A stretch of 64,000 nt of DNA from an uncultured Christensenellaceae bacterium (GTDB lineage Bacteria; Bacillota; Clostridia; Christensenellales; Borkfalkiaceae): the NCBI GenBank assembly GCA_910586945.1, contig CAJULO010000003.1, forward strand, positions 1 to 64,000, given 5' to 3'. Positions 8,591 to 19,131 of this stretch are shown here, piece by piece. The position numbers were made by a program, and so were the translations under genes. The notes beneath the pieces were generated by a model. The model was given only the letters and a program-made list of their open reading frames with translations. It had not been told where the DNA came from and made no database searches. Within the stretch, counting starts at the first letter, position 1. Every line of letters starts with the position of its first letter.

Positions 8591-9302
8591 AAATCAATTT
8601 AATAAGATTGAAAACTGTTTAAAAGCACAGAGATATTTAGGTCGTGGGATTTTTATTGGCAAAACACCAACTACACAAAAGGCAGTTGTGGCTTATTTTA
8701 TATCCGGTCGTAGTCAAAATAGTCAAAATCGTATTTTTGTTAAGAGTAGAGATGGACTCGATATTATGTTGTTTGATGAAAGTAAGATAGAAGATACATC
8801 ACTCATTCTATATTCACCTATGCGTATACTAAAACAGCATATTATTGTGACAAATGGTGACCAAACAGAGACAATTTGTGACTATATAAGTAAGGGGAAA
8901 ACTTTGGAAGAGGCATTAAATACACGCACCTTTGAACCAGATAAACCGAATTATACTCCAAGAATTAGTGGTTTAATTGATTTTGCTACAGATACTTTTA
9001 CTTATAAACTAAGTATTTTAAAGAATAGTGATGGTTTAGGAAGAGCATGTACAAGGCAAATATTTTGTTATGAATCTTGCAATGGGATAGGACATTTTAT
9101 ACATACCTATAGTGGGGATGGCAATCCAATACCATCTTTTATTGGAGAACCAAAACAGGTTGCGAGTATTGATGATATTGATAGCTTTACAAATAGCATT
9201 TGGAAAAATTTAGATAGTACATATAAAATTGCACTTGCAGTTTATTATATTGATTTAAAAAGCAAAGAAATTGAGCATAGAATTATAAATAAAAAGAGTT
9301 AA
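8583..9302 (+). CDS. IMP cyclohydrolase, PurO-like
   Basis: A 239-residue protein matching the IMP cyclohydrolase family first known from archaea (PurO). It has RYLGRGIFIGKTP near the start, AYFISGRSQNSQNR (about 38-51) and the later PNYTPRISG and IFCYESCNGIGHFIHTYSGDG segments. It would catalyse the last step, FAICAR to IMP. In most bacteria this activity is the N-terminal domain of bifunctional PurH; here PurH is split, with the transformylase two genes downstream. The gene overlaps purN by eight bases and lies eight bases before purB. Confidence 0.85.
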   Translation: MIENQFNKIENCLKAQRYLGRGIFIGKTPTTQKAVVAYFISGRSQNSQNRIFVKSRDGLDIMLFDESKIEDTSLILYSPMRILKQHIIVTNGDQTETICDYISKGKTLEEALNTRTFEPDKPNYTPRISGLIDFATDTFTYKLSILKNSDGLGRACTRQIFCYESCNGIGHFIHTYSGDGNPIPSFIGEPKQVASIDDIDSFTNSIWKNLDSTYKIALAVYYIDLKSKEIEHRIINKKS

Positions 9303-9310
9303 GGAAGAAT

Positions 9311-10744
9311 ATGAAAGAGATGAGAGATAGCTATATTTCACCATTTTCTACAAGATATGCAAGCACGGAGATGCAAAAGATTTTTAGTGAAAACTTTAAA
9401 TTTACTACATGGCGAAAATTATGGCTTGCATTAGCAAAAGCAGAAAAACAACTTGGACTTCAAATTACAGATGAACAAATTGATGAACTTGAAAAAAATT
9501 TGTATAATATAAATTATGATGTTGCTATTGCACGAGAAGCAGAAGTGCGTCATGATGTAATGAGTCATATTTATGCATATGGCAAACAGTGTCCAAAAGC
9601 GGAAGCAATTATCCATTTAGGTGCTACATCTTGTTATGTTGGGGATAACACTGATATTATTATACTCAGAGAAGCATCACAAATTATTTTAAAGAAAGCA
9701 AGACAAGTGGTAAAAAATTTATCACAATTTGCATTAAAATATAAAGATTTAGCATGTTTATCATACACACATTTACAACCAGCACAAATCTCAACTGTTG
9801 GAAAAAGAGCAACACTCTGGATATATGACCTAGTACAAGATATAGAAGAGTTGGAAGATAGAGTAGATAAATTGTTGCTATTAGGTTCAAAAGGCACAAC
9901 TGGCACACAGGCGAGTTTCATGGAGCTTTTTGAAAATGATGAAGAAAAGGTAAAAGAATTAGAGCGACTTATTGCAAAAGAGATGGGATTTACAGGTTGT
10001 GTGCCAGTATCTGGACAGACATATTCTAGAAAGGTAGATGCATATTTTCTTGCAATTTTATCTGGATTTGCACAAAGTGCCTATAAATTTGCAAACGACC
10101 TTCGTATTTTGCAAGCATTTGAAGAGATGGAAGAGCCATTTGCAGAAAATCAAATTGGGTCTTCAGCAATGCCATATAAAAGAAATCCTATGCGCTGCGA
10201 ACGCATAACTGCTTTAGCTAGATTTGTTATTGTAAATGCTTTAAATCCTGCATTTACAGCGGCATCACAATGGTTTGAAAGAACATTAGATGATTCTGCC
10301 AATAAAAGAATATCTATTGCTGAAAGCTTTTTAGCAGTGGATTCTATTTTAAATATTTATATCAATGTAAGTTCCAATCTTGTTGTTTATAAACAAGTCA
10401 TCAATCGACGCATTATGGAAAAATTACCTTTTATGGCAACTGAAAATATTATGATGAGAGCTGTGAAAAAAGGAGGCAATCGGCAAGAATTACATGAAAA
10501 ATTGCGTACATACTCGCATGCTTCTACAAGAAAAGTCAAGATGGAAGGTGGTACACATAATTTAATTGAAAAAATTCTTGCAGATAAAGATTTTCATTTA
10601 ACGGTTGAGGAAATAAATGAAATTTTAAATCCCAATTTATATATAGGTAGAAGTGTTAGACAGGTTGAGGAGTTTGTACAACAAATAGCAGAACCAGTTT
10701 ATAGTAAACTTGATACAGAGATTCAATGCCAGTTAAAAATTTAA
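9311..10744 (+). CDS. purB: PurB, adenylosuccinate lyase
   Basis: A 477-residue fumarase-superfamily lyase that acts twice, on SAICAR and on adenylosuccinate. It has the substrate-binding THLQPAQ, the catalytic-loop signature GSSAMPYKRNP (about 293-303) and GATSCYVGDN. AAGGAAG precedes the ATG; a second in-frame ATG four codons in (MRDSYIS) is an alternative start. Its length is typical of the longer bacterial form. Seventh gene of the operon. Confidence 0.96.
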   Translation: MKEMRDSYISPFSTRYASTEMQKIFSENFKFTTWRKLWLALAKAEKQLGLQITDEQIDELEKNLYNINYDVAIAREAEVRHDVMSHIYAYGKQCPKAEAIIHLGATSCYVGDNTDIIILREASQIILKKARQVVKNLSQFALKYKDLACLSYTHLQPAQISTVGKRATLWIYDLVQDIEELEDRVDKLLLLGSKGTTGTQASFMELFENDEEKVKELERLIAKEMGFTGCVPVSGQTYSRKVDAYFLAILSGFAQSAYKFANDLRILQAFEEMEEPFAENQIGSSAMPYKRNPMRCERITALARFVIVNALNPAFTAASQWFERTLDDSANKRISIAESFLAVDSILNIYINVSSNLVVYKQVINRRIMEKLPFMATENIMMRAVKKGGNRQELHEKLRTYSHASTRKVKMEGGTHNLIEKILADKDFHLTVEEINEILNPNLYIGRSVRQVEEFVQQIAEPVYSKLDTEIQCQLKI

Positions 10745-10756
10745 TGGAGAATGTGT

Positions 10757-11938
10757 ATGAAAGAATTACAATTAAAATATGGATGTAATCCCAATCAATT
10801 TGCCGCAAAAATTTATATGCATGATAATAGTGAATTACCTATCACAATTTTAAATGGTAATGTAGGATATATAAATTTATTAGACGCTTTAAATGGATGG
10901 CAATTAGTGCAAGAATTAAAAAGAGCGACAGGATATCCAGCTGCAACTTCCTTTAAACATTTAAGTCCAACATCGGCAGCTATTGCAACGAATATTTCTA
11001 CAGATTTAAAAAGAGCATATTTTGTAGATGACATAATTGATTTAGATAGTTCTCCGCAAGCACTTGCATATGCTAAGGCGAGAGGGGCAGATAGATTATG
11101 TTCCTTTGGTGATTTTATTGCATTGAGTGATACCTGTGATGAGATTACAGCTAAAATTATTGCGAGAGAAGTATCAGACGGAGTTATAGCTCCAGCATAT
11201 ACAGAAGAGGCACTGCGTATTTTAAAAGAGAAAAGAAAAGGCTGTTATAATGTATTGCAAATAGATAAAGATTATATTCCGCAAGAACTTGAAAGACGGG
11301 AAGTTTTTGGCATCACTTTTCAACAAAATAGAAACAACGTCCAAATTGATAAAAATATATGCAAGAATATTGTCACTGAAAATAAAAATTTACCAGAAGA
11401 AGCAAAATTAGATTTAATTATTGCACTTATAACCTTAAAATACACACAATCAAACTCTATTTGTTATGCCAAAAATGGGCAAGCAATCGGAGTTGGAGCA
11501 GGACAACAATCTAGAATTCATTGTACACGACTTGCAGGAAATAAAGCAGATATTTGGCATTTAAGACAACATCAAAAAGTTTTAAATTTACCATTTTTAG
11601 AGCACATCAGTAGACCAGAAAAAGATAATATAGTGGATAGATATATTGCAAATGAGAGCAATCTGTTGCAAGAGAATTATTGGCAAAAATTCTTTTTGAA
11701 AAAACCAGAAGAGTTTACAAGTATAGAACAAAAAGAGTATTTATCAAAAATACGCGGTGTGAGTTTGGGGAGCGATGCATTTTTTCCTTTTGCAGATAAT
11801 ATTGAGCGTGCTGTACAAAGCGGTGTAAGCTATATTGCAGAATCTGGTGGCTCTATTCGTGATGCAGAAATTATTGCTGCTTGTAATAGACATAATGTTA
11901 CTTTAATCTTTACAAATTTGCGTTTGTTTCATCACTAA
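10757..11938 (+). CDS. Stand-alone AICAR transformylase (C-terminal half of PurH)
   Basis: A 393-residue protein corresponding only to the AICAR transformylase domain; the inosinicase domain is absent. It has KYGCNPNQ (family LRYGENPHQ), KHLSPTSAA in place of KHxNPCG, and the C-terminal SGGSIRDAEIIAAC and FTNLRLFHH. It formylates AICAR with 10-formyl-THF; the product goes to the PurO-like cyclohydrolase encoded upstream. I chose the ATG at 10757 because the GGAGA site touches the earlier ATG at 10751, leaving no spacing. Confidence 0.9.
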   Translation: MKELQLKYGCNPNQFAAKIYMHDNSELPITILNGNVGYINLLDALNGWQLVQELKRATGYPAATSFKHLSPTSAAIATNISTDLKRAYFVDDIIDLDSSPQALAYAKARGADRLCSFGDFIALSDTCDEITAKIIAREVSDGVIAPAYTEEALRILKEKRKGCYNVLQIDKDYIPQELERREVFGITFQQNRNNVQIDKNICKNIVTENKNLPEEAKLDLIIALITLKYTQSNSICYAKNGQAIGVGAGQQSRIHCTRLAGNKADIWHLRQHQKVLNLPFLEHISRPEKDNIVDRYIANESNLLQENYWQKFFLKKPEEFTSIEQKEYLSKIRGVSLGSDAFFPFADNIERAVQSGVSYIAESGGSIRDAEIIAACNRHNVTLIFTNLRLFHH

Positions 11939-11954
11939 ACCGTAGGAGAAGAGT

Positions 11955-13223
11955 ATGAATATAATGGTCATTGGAAGTGGCGGAAGAGAACATGCTATTA
12001 TAAAAAAGATAAAAGAGAGTAAACAAAGTACAAAGATATATGTTGTACCAGGCAATATTGGTATGGCTAAAGAAGCGATATGTGTTGATATAGATATTAC
12101 AAATTTAGAAAATGTGGTAGCATTTGCTTTAAATGCTAAAATTGATTTTGCCATTGTAACTCCAGATAATCCACTTGTACAAGGTATGGTAGATAGATTA
12201 GAGAGTGCAGGGATTTGTTGTTTTGGACCTATACAGAATGCAGCAATACTAGAAGGTAGTAAAATTTTTGCAAAAAATTTAATGCAAAAATATGGAATTC
12301 CAACGGCAAAATTTGCTACATTTACTGAGATTGAAAAGGCGTTAGAATATATTACACAATTAGATACCTTTCCAATTGTTCTCAAAGCAGATGGACTTGC
12401 TTTAGGTAAAGGTGTAATCATTGCGAAGAGCAAACAAGAGGCAAATACTGCCATTGTAGAGATGATGCAAGATAAAATTTTTGGAGAAAGTGGATGCAAG
12501 ATTGTTATTGAAGAGTTTTTATCTGGACAAGAGGTATCAGTATTGACATTTACAGATGGAAAGACCATTTTGCCAATGATTTCTTCTATGGATTTTAAAA
12601 GGGCATTAGATGGTGATGCAGGATTAAATACTGGCGGAATGGGGACTATTGCACCAAATCCCTATTATACAGAAGAGATTGCAGAATATTGTATGCAACA
12701 TATTTTTCAACCAACAGTAGATGCAATGTTACAAGAGGGTAGAAGATTCAAAGGTTGTTTATACTTTGGTTTAATGATAACAAAAAATGGGCCGAAGGTC
12801 ATTGAGTATAATTGTCGTTTTGGTGACCCTGAAACACAAGTTATTCTTCCTCTATTGAAGAGTGATTTGCTTGCATTATTATTGCATACTGCAAATGGTA
12901 CTTTAGAAAATTGTACAATTGAGTTTTCTAAACAACATGCTTGCTGTGTTATAATGGCATCTAAAGGATATCCTCAAAAATATCAAGTTGGATATGAAAT
13001 AGATATACCGCAGGAAGTGGAAGAGAATATATATTTTGCTGGGGTAAAAGAACAAGAAGGTAAACTTGTAACCAATGGTGGTAGAGTTTTAGGCGTTATT
13101 GCAGTTGCAGATAATCTGCAAGAGGCAATAGAAAAAAGTTATGAAATAGTTGCAAAAATAAACTTTAAAGAGAAATATTATCGTAAAGATATAGGCAAAA
13201 AAGCACTCAATTTGGAGGGGTAA
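11955..13223 (+). CDS. purD: PurD, GAR synthetase
   Basis: A 422-residue ATP-grasp ligase that joins phosphoribosylamine and glycine. It starts NIMVIGSGGREHAI, then VTPDNPLVQG, the ATP-grasp lysine region LKADGLALGKGV, the NTGGMGTIAP loop and EYNCRFGDPETQ. All are standard for the family, as is the length. GTAGGAGAAG precedes the ATG. Its stop is two bases from the purL start. Confidence 0.97.
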   Translation: MNIMVIGSGGREHAIIKKIKESKQSTKIYVVPGNIGMAKEAICVDIDITNLENVVAFALNAKIDFAIVTPDNPLVQGMVDRLESAGICCFGPIQNAAILEGSKIFAKNLMQKYGIPTAKFATFTEIEKALEYITQLDTFPIVLKADGLALGKGVIIAKSKQEANTAIVEMMQDKIFGESGCKIVIEEFLSGQEVSVLTFTDGKTILPMISSMDFKRALDGDAGLNTGGMGTIAPNPYYTEEIAEYCMQHIFQPTVDAMLQEGRRFKGCLYFGLMITKNGPKVIEYNCRFGDPETQVILPLLKSDLLALLLHTANGTLENCTIEFSKQHACCVIMASKGYPQKYQVGYEIDIPQEVEENIYFAGVKEQEGKLVTNGGRVLGVIAVADNLQEAIEKSYEIVAKINFKEKYYRKDIGKKALNLEG

Positions 13224-13225
13224 GT

Positions 13226-16200
13226 ATGGTTTATAGAATTTATGTGCAAAAAAAAGAAGAATTTGCACAAGAAGCAAATTCTTTAAAAGATGAAATTGTC
13301 CAACTTTTACAAATTGAAAATTTAACAAACTTAAAAATTATAAATCGTTATGATATAGAAAATATTGATAAAAGTATATTCGACTATGCAAAAAACATTG
13401 TCTTTTCGGAGCCACAAGTGGATGATGTTTTTGAACAACTTAGCTATGATTGTGATGCTATTTTTGCAGTTGAAAGCTTGCCTGGACAATTTAATCAACG
13501 CGCACACTCGACTGCAGAATGTATACAACTCATCTCGCAAAAAGAGTTACCCTTGGTAAAGACCGCAAAAATTTATAAATTATATGGAAATTTATCGGCA
13601 AATGAAATTCATTTAATAAAAAATTATATTATAAATCCCATAGAGTGCATGGAAACGAGTCTAAAAGAATATGAAACATTGCAACAAGTGTATACTGCAC
13701 CGGCAGAGATTGACAGCATAGAAAATTTTACAAAACTAGCAGAAAAGGAACAGGTTGCTTTTTTAGAAAGGCATAATTTGGCAATGGATATATCTGATTT
13801 ACAATTTTGTCAAAGCTATTTTCAACAGGAAAATAGAGAACCGACATTTGCCGAGATAAAGATAATTGATACATATTGGTCTGACCATTGTAGACATACT
13901 ACTTTTTTAACAGCAATTGATTCTGTTACTTTTGAAGACACATTGTTGCAAGATACTTATGAAGAATATTTAAAAATGCGGCAAGAGCTTCACATTCAAA
14001 AATCTATTAGCCTTATGGATATGGCGACTATAGTATGTAAATATCTAAGGCAAAATGGTAAGCTAAGTCAATTAGATGAATCAGATGAAGTAAATGCTTG
14101 TACTGTAAAAATAAAGGTAGATATTGAAGGAAAAAAAGAGGATTGGTTATTACTTTTTAAAAATGAAACACATAATCATCCGACAGAAATTGAACCTTTT
14201 GGAGGAGCGGCTACCTGTATTGGTGGTGCAATTCGGGACCCATTATCTGGTAGAGCATATGTATATAGTGCGATGAGAATCTCTGGATGTGGCAATCCAC
14301 TCATACCAATAGGAGAGACGATAAAGGGAAAATTACCACAGAGAAAAATTGCTATAACAGCTGCAAATGGCAATAGTTCTTATGGCAATCAAATTGGAGT
14401 TGCAACTGGTATGGTGGATGAAATTTATCATGAGGGATTTGTTGCAAAACATTTAGAACTAGGAGCTGTTTTAGCTGCTGCACCTGTAAAGAATGTTGTG
14501 CGTGAACGACCCAAGCCAACAGATGTTGTTATGCTCTTAGGCGGAAAAACGGGTAGAGATGGTTGTGGTGGAGCAACTGGTTCTTCAAAATCACATACAT
14601 TAGCTTCTTTAGATGCGTGTGGGGCAGAAGTACAAAAAGGGAATGCCCCGGAAGAACGCAAAATACAACGCTTATTTCGAAATCAACAAATTACTAGGTT
14701 AATTAAAAGATGTAATGATTTTGGAGCTGGAGGTGTAGCTGTTGCTATTGGTGAGTTGGCAGATGGTCTAGAAATTGATTTAGATAGTATTCCTAAAAAA
14801 TATCAAGGTTTAAATGGGTTAGAACTTGCTATAAGTGAATCACAAGAGAGAATGGCAATTGTTATAGCAAAAGAAGATGTTGCACAATTTATTGCACTTG
14901 CCTATGCTGAAAATTTAGAGGCAACACCAGTAGCTGTTGTAACAGAAGAAAAAAGACTTGTAATGAAATGGAAGGGAAAAACTATTGTAAATTTAACAAG
15001 AGCGTTTTTAAATTCCAATGGTGCACAAAAACATATTCAAATCAAGGTAGCTAAACAGCAAAAATATGCTAAACCTATACTAGGCACTTTTAAAAGTTTA
15101 TACTATGATTTAGTGCGTGATATCAATATTTGTTCTAAAAAAGGTCTAGTGGAAAGATTTGATTCTACAATTGGAGCAAATACAGTTTTAATGCCATTTG
15201 GAGGGAAATATCAACTTACTCCAATACAAGCAATGGTACATAAAATTCCCGTATATCATGGAGAAACAAAAACTTGCTCTTTAATGTCTTGGGGATATAA
15301 TCCATATATTTTTGAAAAAAATCAATTTGTAGGAGCTTATTTAGCAGTTGTAGAATCTATTGCAAAACTCATTGCAACAGGAGCAAGTTTTAAGAATATT
15401 TATCTAACTTTTCAGGAGTATTTTGAAAAGTTAGGGCAAGATGCAGAAAAATGGGGAAAACCGTTGTCTGCTATGCTTGGTGCATTTTTAGCACAAAAAG
15501 AGCTTGAAGTTGCAGCAATTGGTGGTAAAGATTCCATGAGTGGTACATTTGAAAATTTGACAGTACCACCAACACTTTTATCCATAGCAGTTACGACACA
15601 AAATATAGAAGACATAATTTCACCAGAGTTTAAAGAGGGTAATAATTTGGTCTTTCTTTTACAACCAGAATATAAGGACAATGGATTACCATCCACATCT
15701 TCTTTAAAGAAAATTTTTAAGTTAATGAATAATCTAGTTGCGAAAAAAGTTATCCGTTCTGCTTATACATTGGGTTATGGAGGAATAGCAGAGGCAATAT
15801 TTAAAATGTCTATAGGGAATAAAATAGGATTTGTTTATCAAGAGAATATTAGCTTAAAAGAGATGTTTGCATATGGATATGGTTCTTTTATTATAGAAAT
15901 ATATCCTTCCAATGCATTTGCTGTAGAGAATGCTATTCTTTTAGGTAGAACAATAGAATCTGCAAGTATTTGTTATAAAAATGAAAAATTGCAATTGGAA
16001 GAATTGTTGCAAGATTATGAAAATAAATTGCAATCTATATATAATCATAAAGTTGAGAATGATGAGAAAGCTCCATTACTTTCCTATACAGCAGTAAAGT
16101 ATGCAAAACCGTGTGGAAAACATAATAACCCAAAAGTTTTGATTCCTGTTTTTTTTGGTACGAACTGTGAATATGATGTTGCGAGAAGATTTGATATGGC

Positions 16201-16924
16201 AGGAGCAAATACAAATATTTTTGTTATTAACAATCAGTCGCCAAGAGATATAACCAAATCCATTGAAAGATTTGCAACTGCATTAAAAGAGAGTCAAATT
16301 TTATTTATACCAGGAGGGTTTTCTGGGGCAGATGAACCAGATGGTTCTGCAAAATTGATTGCTGCTTTTTTTAGAAATCCACAAATGCAGGAGGCAATAG
16401 AAAATTTACTCGAGAAAAGAGATGGACTAATTGGTGGTATTTGTAATGGATTTCAAGCACTTATCAAGTTAGGACTAATACCTTATGGTAAAATTATGGA
16501 ACCAAATATAGAGGCGCCTACCCTAACTTATAATACTATACAACGCCATCAATCTAAAATGGTACATTTGCGTGTTGCCTCTAATAAATCTCCATGGTTT
16601 TCAAAAACAAAAGTTGGAGAAATATATAGTGTGCCAATCTCACATGGAGAGGGAAGAGTGATTGCATCTCAAAATACACTTTTGGAATTAGCAAAAAATG
16701 GACAGATAACAACGCAATATGTCAATTTAGAAGGGCTACCAAGCAATGATATTTTCTTTAATCCTAATGGTTCTAATTTTGCCATTGAAGGATTGACATC
16801 ACCAGATGGTAGAGTATTTGGTAAAATGGGTCATAGCGAAAGAATAGGATATGGTTTGTATAAAAATTGTATAGGAAAATTTGACATGAAAATTTTTGAA
16901 GCAGGTGTAGAATATTTTAAATAG
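13226..16924 (+). CDS. purL: PurL, single-chain FGAM synthase
   Basis: A 1232-residue fused enzyme converting FGAR to FGAM. It has an N-terminal PurS-like part and linker (to about 215), two AIR-synthetase-like halves (SDHCRHTTF near 224; FKNETHNHPTEIEPFGGAATC near 312) and a C-terminal class I glutaminase. In the glutaminase, GGICNGFQALIKLG holds the nucleophilic Cys and SHGEGR the catalytic His/Glu. The fused form avoids separate PurS and PurQ, and none is seen here. The ribosome binding site GGAGGGG lies in the end of purD. It is the longest gene in the window. Confidence 0.97.
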   Translation: MVYRIYVQKKEEFAQEANSLKDEIVQLLQIENLTNLKIINRYDIENIDKSIFDYAKNIVFSEPQVDDVFEQLSYDCDAIFAVESLPGQFNQRAHSTAECIQLISQKELPLVKTAKIYKLYGNLSANEIHLIKNYIINPIECMETSLKEYETLQQVYTAPAEIDSIENFTKLAEKEQVAFLERHNLAMDISDLQFCQSYFQQENREPTFAEIKIIDTYWSDHCRHTTFLTAIDSVTFEDTLLQDTYEEYLKMRQELHIQKSISLMDMATIVCKYLRQNGKLSQLDESDEVNACTVKIKVDIEGKKEDWLLLFKNETHNHPTEIEPFGGAATCIGGAIRDPLSGRAYVYSAMRISGCGNPLIPIGETIKGKLPQRKIAITAANGNSSYGNQIGVATGMVDEIYHEGFVAKHLELGAVLAAAPVKNVVRERPKPTDVVMLLGGKTGRDGCGGATGSSKSHTLASLDACGAEVQKGNAPEERKIQRLFRNQQITRLIKRCNDFGAGGVAVAIGELADGLEIDLDSIPKKYQGLNGLELAISESQERMAIVIAKEDVAQFIALAYAENLEATPVAVVTEEKRLVMKWKGKTIVNLTRAFLNSNGAQKHIQIKVAKQQKYAKPILGTFKSLYYDLVRDINICSKKGLVERFDSTIGANTVLMPFGGKYQLTPIQAMVHKIPVYHGETKTCSLMSWGYNPYIFEKNQFVGAYLAVVESIAKLIATGASFKNIYLTFQEYFEKLGQDAEKWGKPLSAMLGAFLAQKELEVAAIGGKDSMSGTFENLTVPPTLLSIAVTTQNIEDIISPEFKEGNNLVFLLQPEYKDNGLPSTSSLKKIFKLMNNLVAKKVIRSAYTLGYGGIAEAIFKMSIGNKIGFVYQENISLKEMFAYGYGSFIIEIYPSNAFAVENAILLGRTIESASICYKNEKLQLEELLQDYENKLQSIYNHKVENDEKAPLLSYTAVKYAKPCGKHNNPKVLIPVFFGTNCEYDVARRFDMAGANTNIFVINNQSPRDITKSIERFATALKESQILFIPGGFSGADEPDGSAKLIAAFFRNPQMQEAIENLLEKRDGLIGGICNGFQALIKLGLIPYGKIMEPNIEAPTLTYNTIQRHQSKMVHLRVASNKSPWFSKTKVGEIYSVPISHGEGRVIASQNTLLELAKNGQITTQYVNLEGLPSNDIFFNPNGSNFAIEGLTSPDGRVFGKMGHSERIGYGLYKNCIGKFDMKIFEAGVEYFK

Positions 16925-16963
16925 TGCAAGCTTGCATAAAAATTTTTGCATAGAGGAAACATA

Positions 16964-18646
16964 ATGAAAACAGATATAGAAATTGCACAAGAATATAATA
17001 TCATAGATATTGAGAGAATAGCAAATAAAGCAGGCATAGATAGTCAATATTTAGAAAAATATGGAAAGCATAAAGCAAAAGTGCATTTAAATATTTTAGA
17101 ACAAGAGAATAGAAATCAAGCTAAACTTATTTTAGTAACAGCAATCAATCCAACTCCTGCAGGAGAAGGGAAAACCACAACGACCATTGGTTTAGGAGAT
17201 GCACTTACAATTTTAGGTAGAAAGACAATTTTAGCTTTACGCGAACCATCTTTAGGACCGGTGTTTGGAATAAAAGGAGGAGCAACTGGTGGTGGATATG
17301 CACAAGTTGTTCCAATGGAAGATATCAATTTGCATTTTACTGGGGATTTTCATGCAATTGGTAGTGCAAATAATTTATTAGCAGCAATAATAGACAATCA
17401 TATTCAACAGGGGAATCAATGTAATATTGATGTTAGAAAAGTGATTTGGAAACGCTGTGTAGATATGAATGACCGTCAATTACGCAAAATTATTAGTGGA
17501 CTTGGTGGTGCGAATCATGGAGTACCAAGAGAAGATGGATATGATATCACTGTAGCTAGTGAAATTATGGCAATTTTATGTCTAGCAACATCCATAATGG
17601 ATTTAAAAGAACGCTTGTCAAAAATTATAGTAGCATATACAAAAGAGAATAAACCTGTTACAGTAAAAGATTTAAAAGTAGAAGGAGCACTTACAGTACT
17701 TTTAAAGGATGCAATTCAACCAAATTTAGTGCAGACATTAGGACAAACAGCGGTATTTATGCATGGTGGTCCATTTGCGAATATAGCACATGGTTGTAAT
17801 TCAGTGCTTGCAACAAAAATGGCAATGCAGTTTTCGGAGTATACTGTAACTGAAGCAGGATTTGGAGCAGATTTAGGGGCAGAAAAATTTATTGATATTA
17901 AATGCAGAACTTTAGATAAAATACCATCAGCTGTCATTTTAGTGGCAACAATTCGTGCATTAAAAATGCATGGAGGAATAAATAAAGTTGCTTTAAAACT
18001 GGAAAATCTTGCAGCTTTAAAAAAAGGTTTTGCCAATTTAGAAAGACATATTAGCAATATAAAAAATGTGTATCATTTACCGATTGTTGTAGCAATCAAT
18101 AAATTTGAAAGTGATACGCAAAAGGAAATTGATTGGTTGATAGAAGCATGTAATGCTCTCAATGTAAAAGCATTTTTATCAACTGTTTGGGAAAACGGCG
18201 GAAAGGGTGCTATAGATATAGCAAAAGAAGTCATAAGAATTTGTGAAAGTACTGAACAAAATAATAAAAATAAATTCAATTTTGCATATCCTTTAGATAT
18301 AGGGATTATTGAAAAAATTGAGTGTATAGCAAAGAATATATATGGTGCAAAGCAAGTGGTCTTTATGCCAAAAGCAAAAAATGAAATAGAAAAACTCACG
18401 CAACTTGGTTTTGCGAATTTACCAATTTGTATTGCCAAAACACAATATAGTTTTTCAGACAATCCAAGTCTCTTAGGAGCTCCTAAGAATTTTGATTTTA
18501 CTGTAAAAGAGGTTAAAGTTTCTGCTGGTGCAGGTTTTATTGTTGTGTTTACTGGTGATATAATGACTATGCCAGGACTTCCAAAAGAGCCAGCAGCAGA
18601 GCAAATTGATATCGATAAAAATGGTAAAATCAGCGGATTATTTTAA
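16964..18646 (+). CDS. fhs: Fhs, formate-tetrahydrofolate ligase
   Basis: A 560-residue enzyme making 10-formyl-THF from formate, THF and ATP. It has the P-loop TPAGEGKTTTTIGLGDAL near residue 60, REPSLGPVFGIKGGATGGG and the C-terminal GFIVVFTGDIMTMPGLPKEP. I chose the ATG at 16964, preceded by AGAGGAAAC, over an in-frame TTG upstream. It supplies the formyl donor to PurN and the AICAR transformylase, explaining its place as last gene of an operon under a ZTP riboswitch. It can also feed acetogenic or one-carbon metabolism. A terminator follows. Confidence 0.97.
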   Translation: MKTDIEIAQEYNIIDIERIANKAGIDSQYLEKYGKHKAKVHLNILEQENRNQAKLILVTAINPTPAGEGKTTTTIGLGDALTILGRKTILALREPSLGPVFGIKGGATGGGYAQVVPMEDINLHFTGDFHAIGSANNLLAAIIDNHIQQGNQCNIDVRKVIWKRCVDMNDRQLRKIISGLGGANHGVPREDGYDITVASEIMAILCLATSIMDLKERLSKIIVAYTKENKPVTVKDLKVEGALTVLLKDAIQPNLVQTLGQTAVFMHGGPFANIAHGCNSVLATKMAMQFSEYTVTEAGFGADLGAEKFIDIKCRTLDKIPSAVILVATIRALKMHGGINKVALKLENLAALKKGFANLERHISNIKNVYHLPIVVAINKFESDTQKEIDWLIEACNALNVKAFLSTVWENGGKGAIDIAKEVIRICESTEQNNKNKFNFAYPLDIGIIEKIECIAKNIYGAKQVVFMPKAKNEIEKLTQLGFANLPICIAKTQYSFSDNPSLLGAPKNFDFTVKEVKVSAGAGFIVVFTGDIMTMPGLPKEPAAEQIDIDKNGKISGLF

Positions 18647-18740
18647 AAAGTTGTTTTAAGTTGTATAATTTGTAAAGCGAATCAAACTAATTTTACAATA
18701 ATATGAAAGTTCAAGAGTAAAAGAGGTTGCTGCATTGAAG

Positions 18741-18776
18741 AAAAAATAAGACAGTTTATTCTGTCTTATTTTTTCT
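18741..18776 (+). terminator. Terminator of the purine operon
   Basis: AAAATAAGACAG / CTGTCTTATTTT stem with a TTTATT loop, then TTTTTCTTTT. Confidence 0.85.
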
Positions 18777-19095
18777 TTTAAATATATATTTGTAATTATT
18801 TTATAGGAAACTTATACTTTATCTAATAAGTATGTAAAAATGAATTAAATATAAAACTTACAAAAAATCAGTATAGATGTAGTAGTATTGAGTATTATTT
18901 TATTTAAAATAAAATGACTATACTAATTATTTGATATCCATTGTGTTACTTCATTTTCTGAAATAAATTCGTAACTTATGTTTATATATTATAGCCTAGA
19001 ATTTGTATTTGTAAAGATAGAAATAGGTAATTTAAGTCAATGGTCATATGAGTAGCGTTTGCAATTATTATAAAATATCTATTTTCTTGAAAGAT
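18777..19095. other. Intergenic gap with no supported gene
   Basis: About 320 bases of AT-rich DNA between two terminators facing each other. On the minus strand there are only short broken frames (about 20 codons each, 18920-19050, in different phases), which could be remains of a gene but give no recognisable homology. I see no RNA motif here. Confidence 0.5.
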
Positions 19096-19131
19096 AATTA
19101 AAAAAGAGCTAGAGATAGCTCTTTTTTAATT
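19096..19131. terminator. Bidirectional terminator at the end of the P-type ATPase gene
   Basis: 16-bp arms AATTAAAAAAGAGCTA / TAGCTCTTTTTTAATT with a GAGA loop. It overlaps the ATPase stop codon. Confidence 0.85.

Noticed and set aside
18920..19060. Short minus-strand frames in the gap after fhs.
   Set aside because: Only about 20 codons each, in different phases, with no ribosome binding site.
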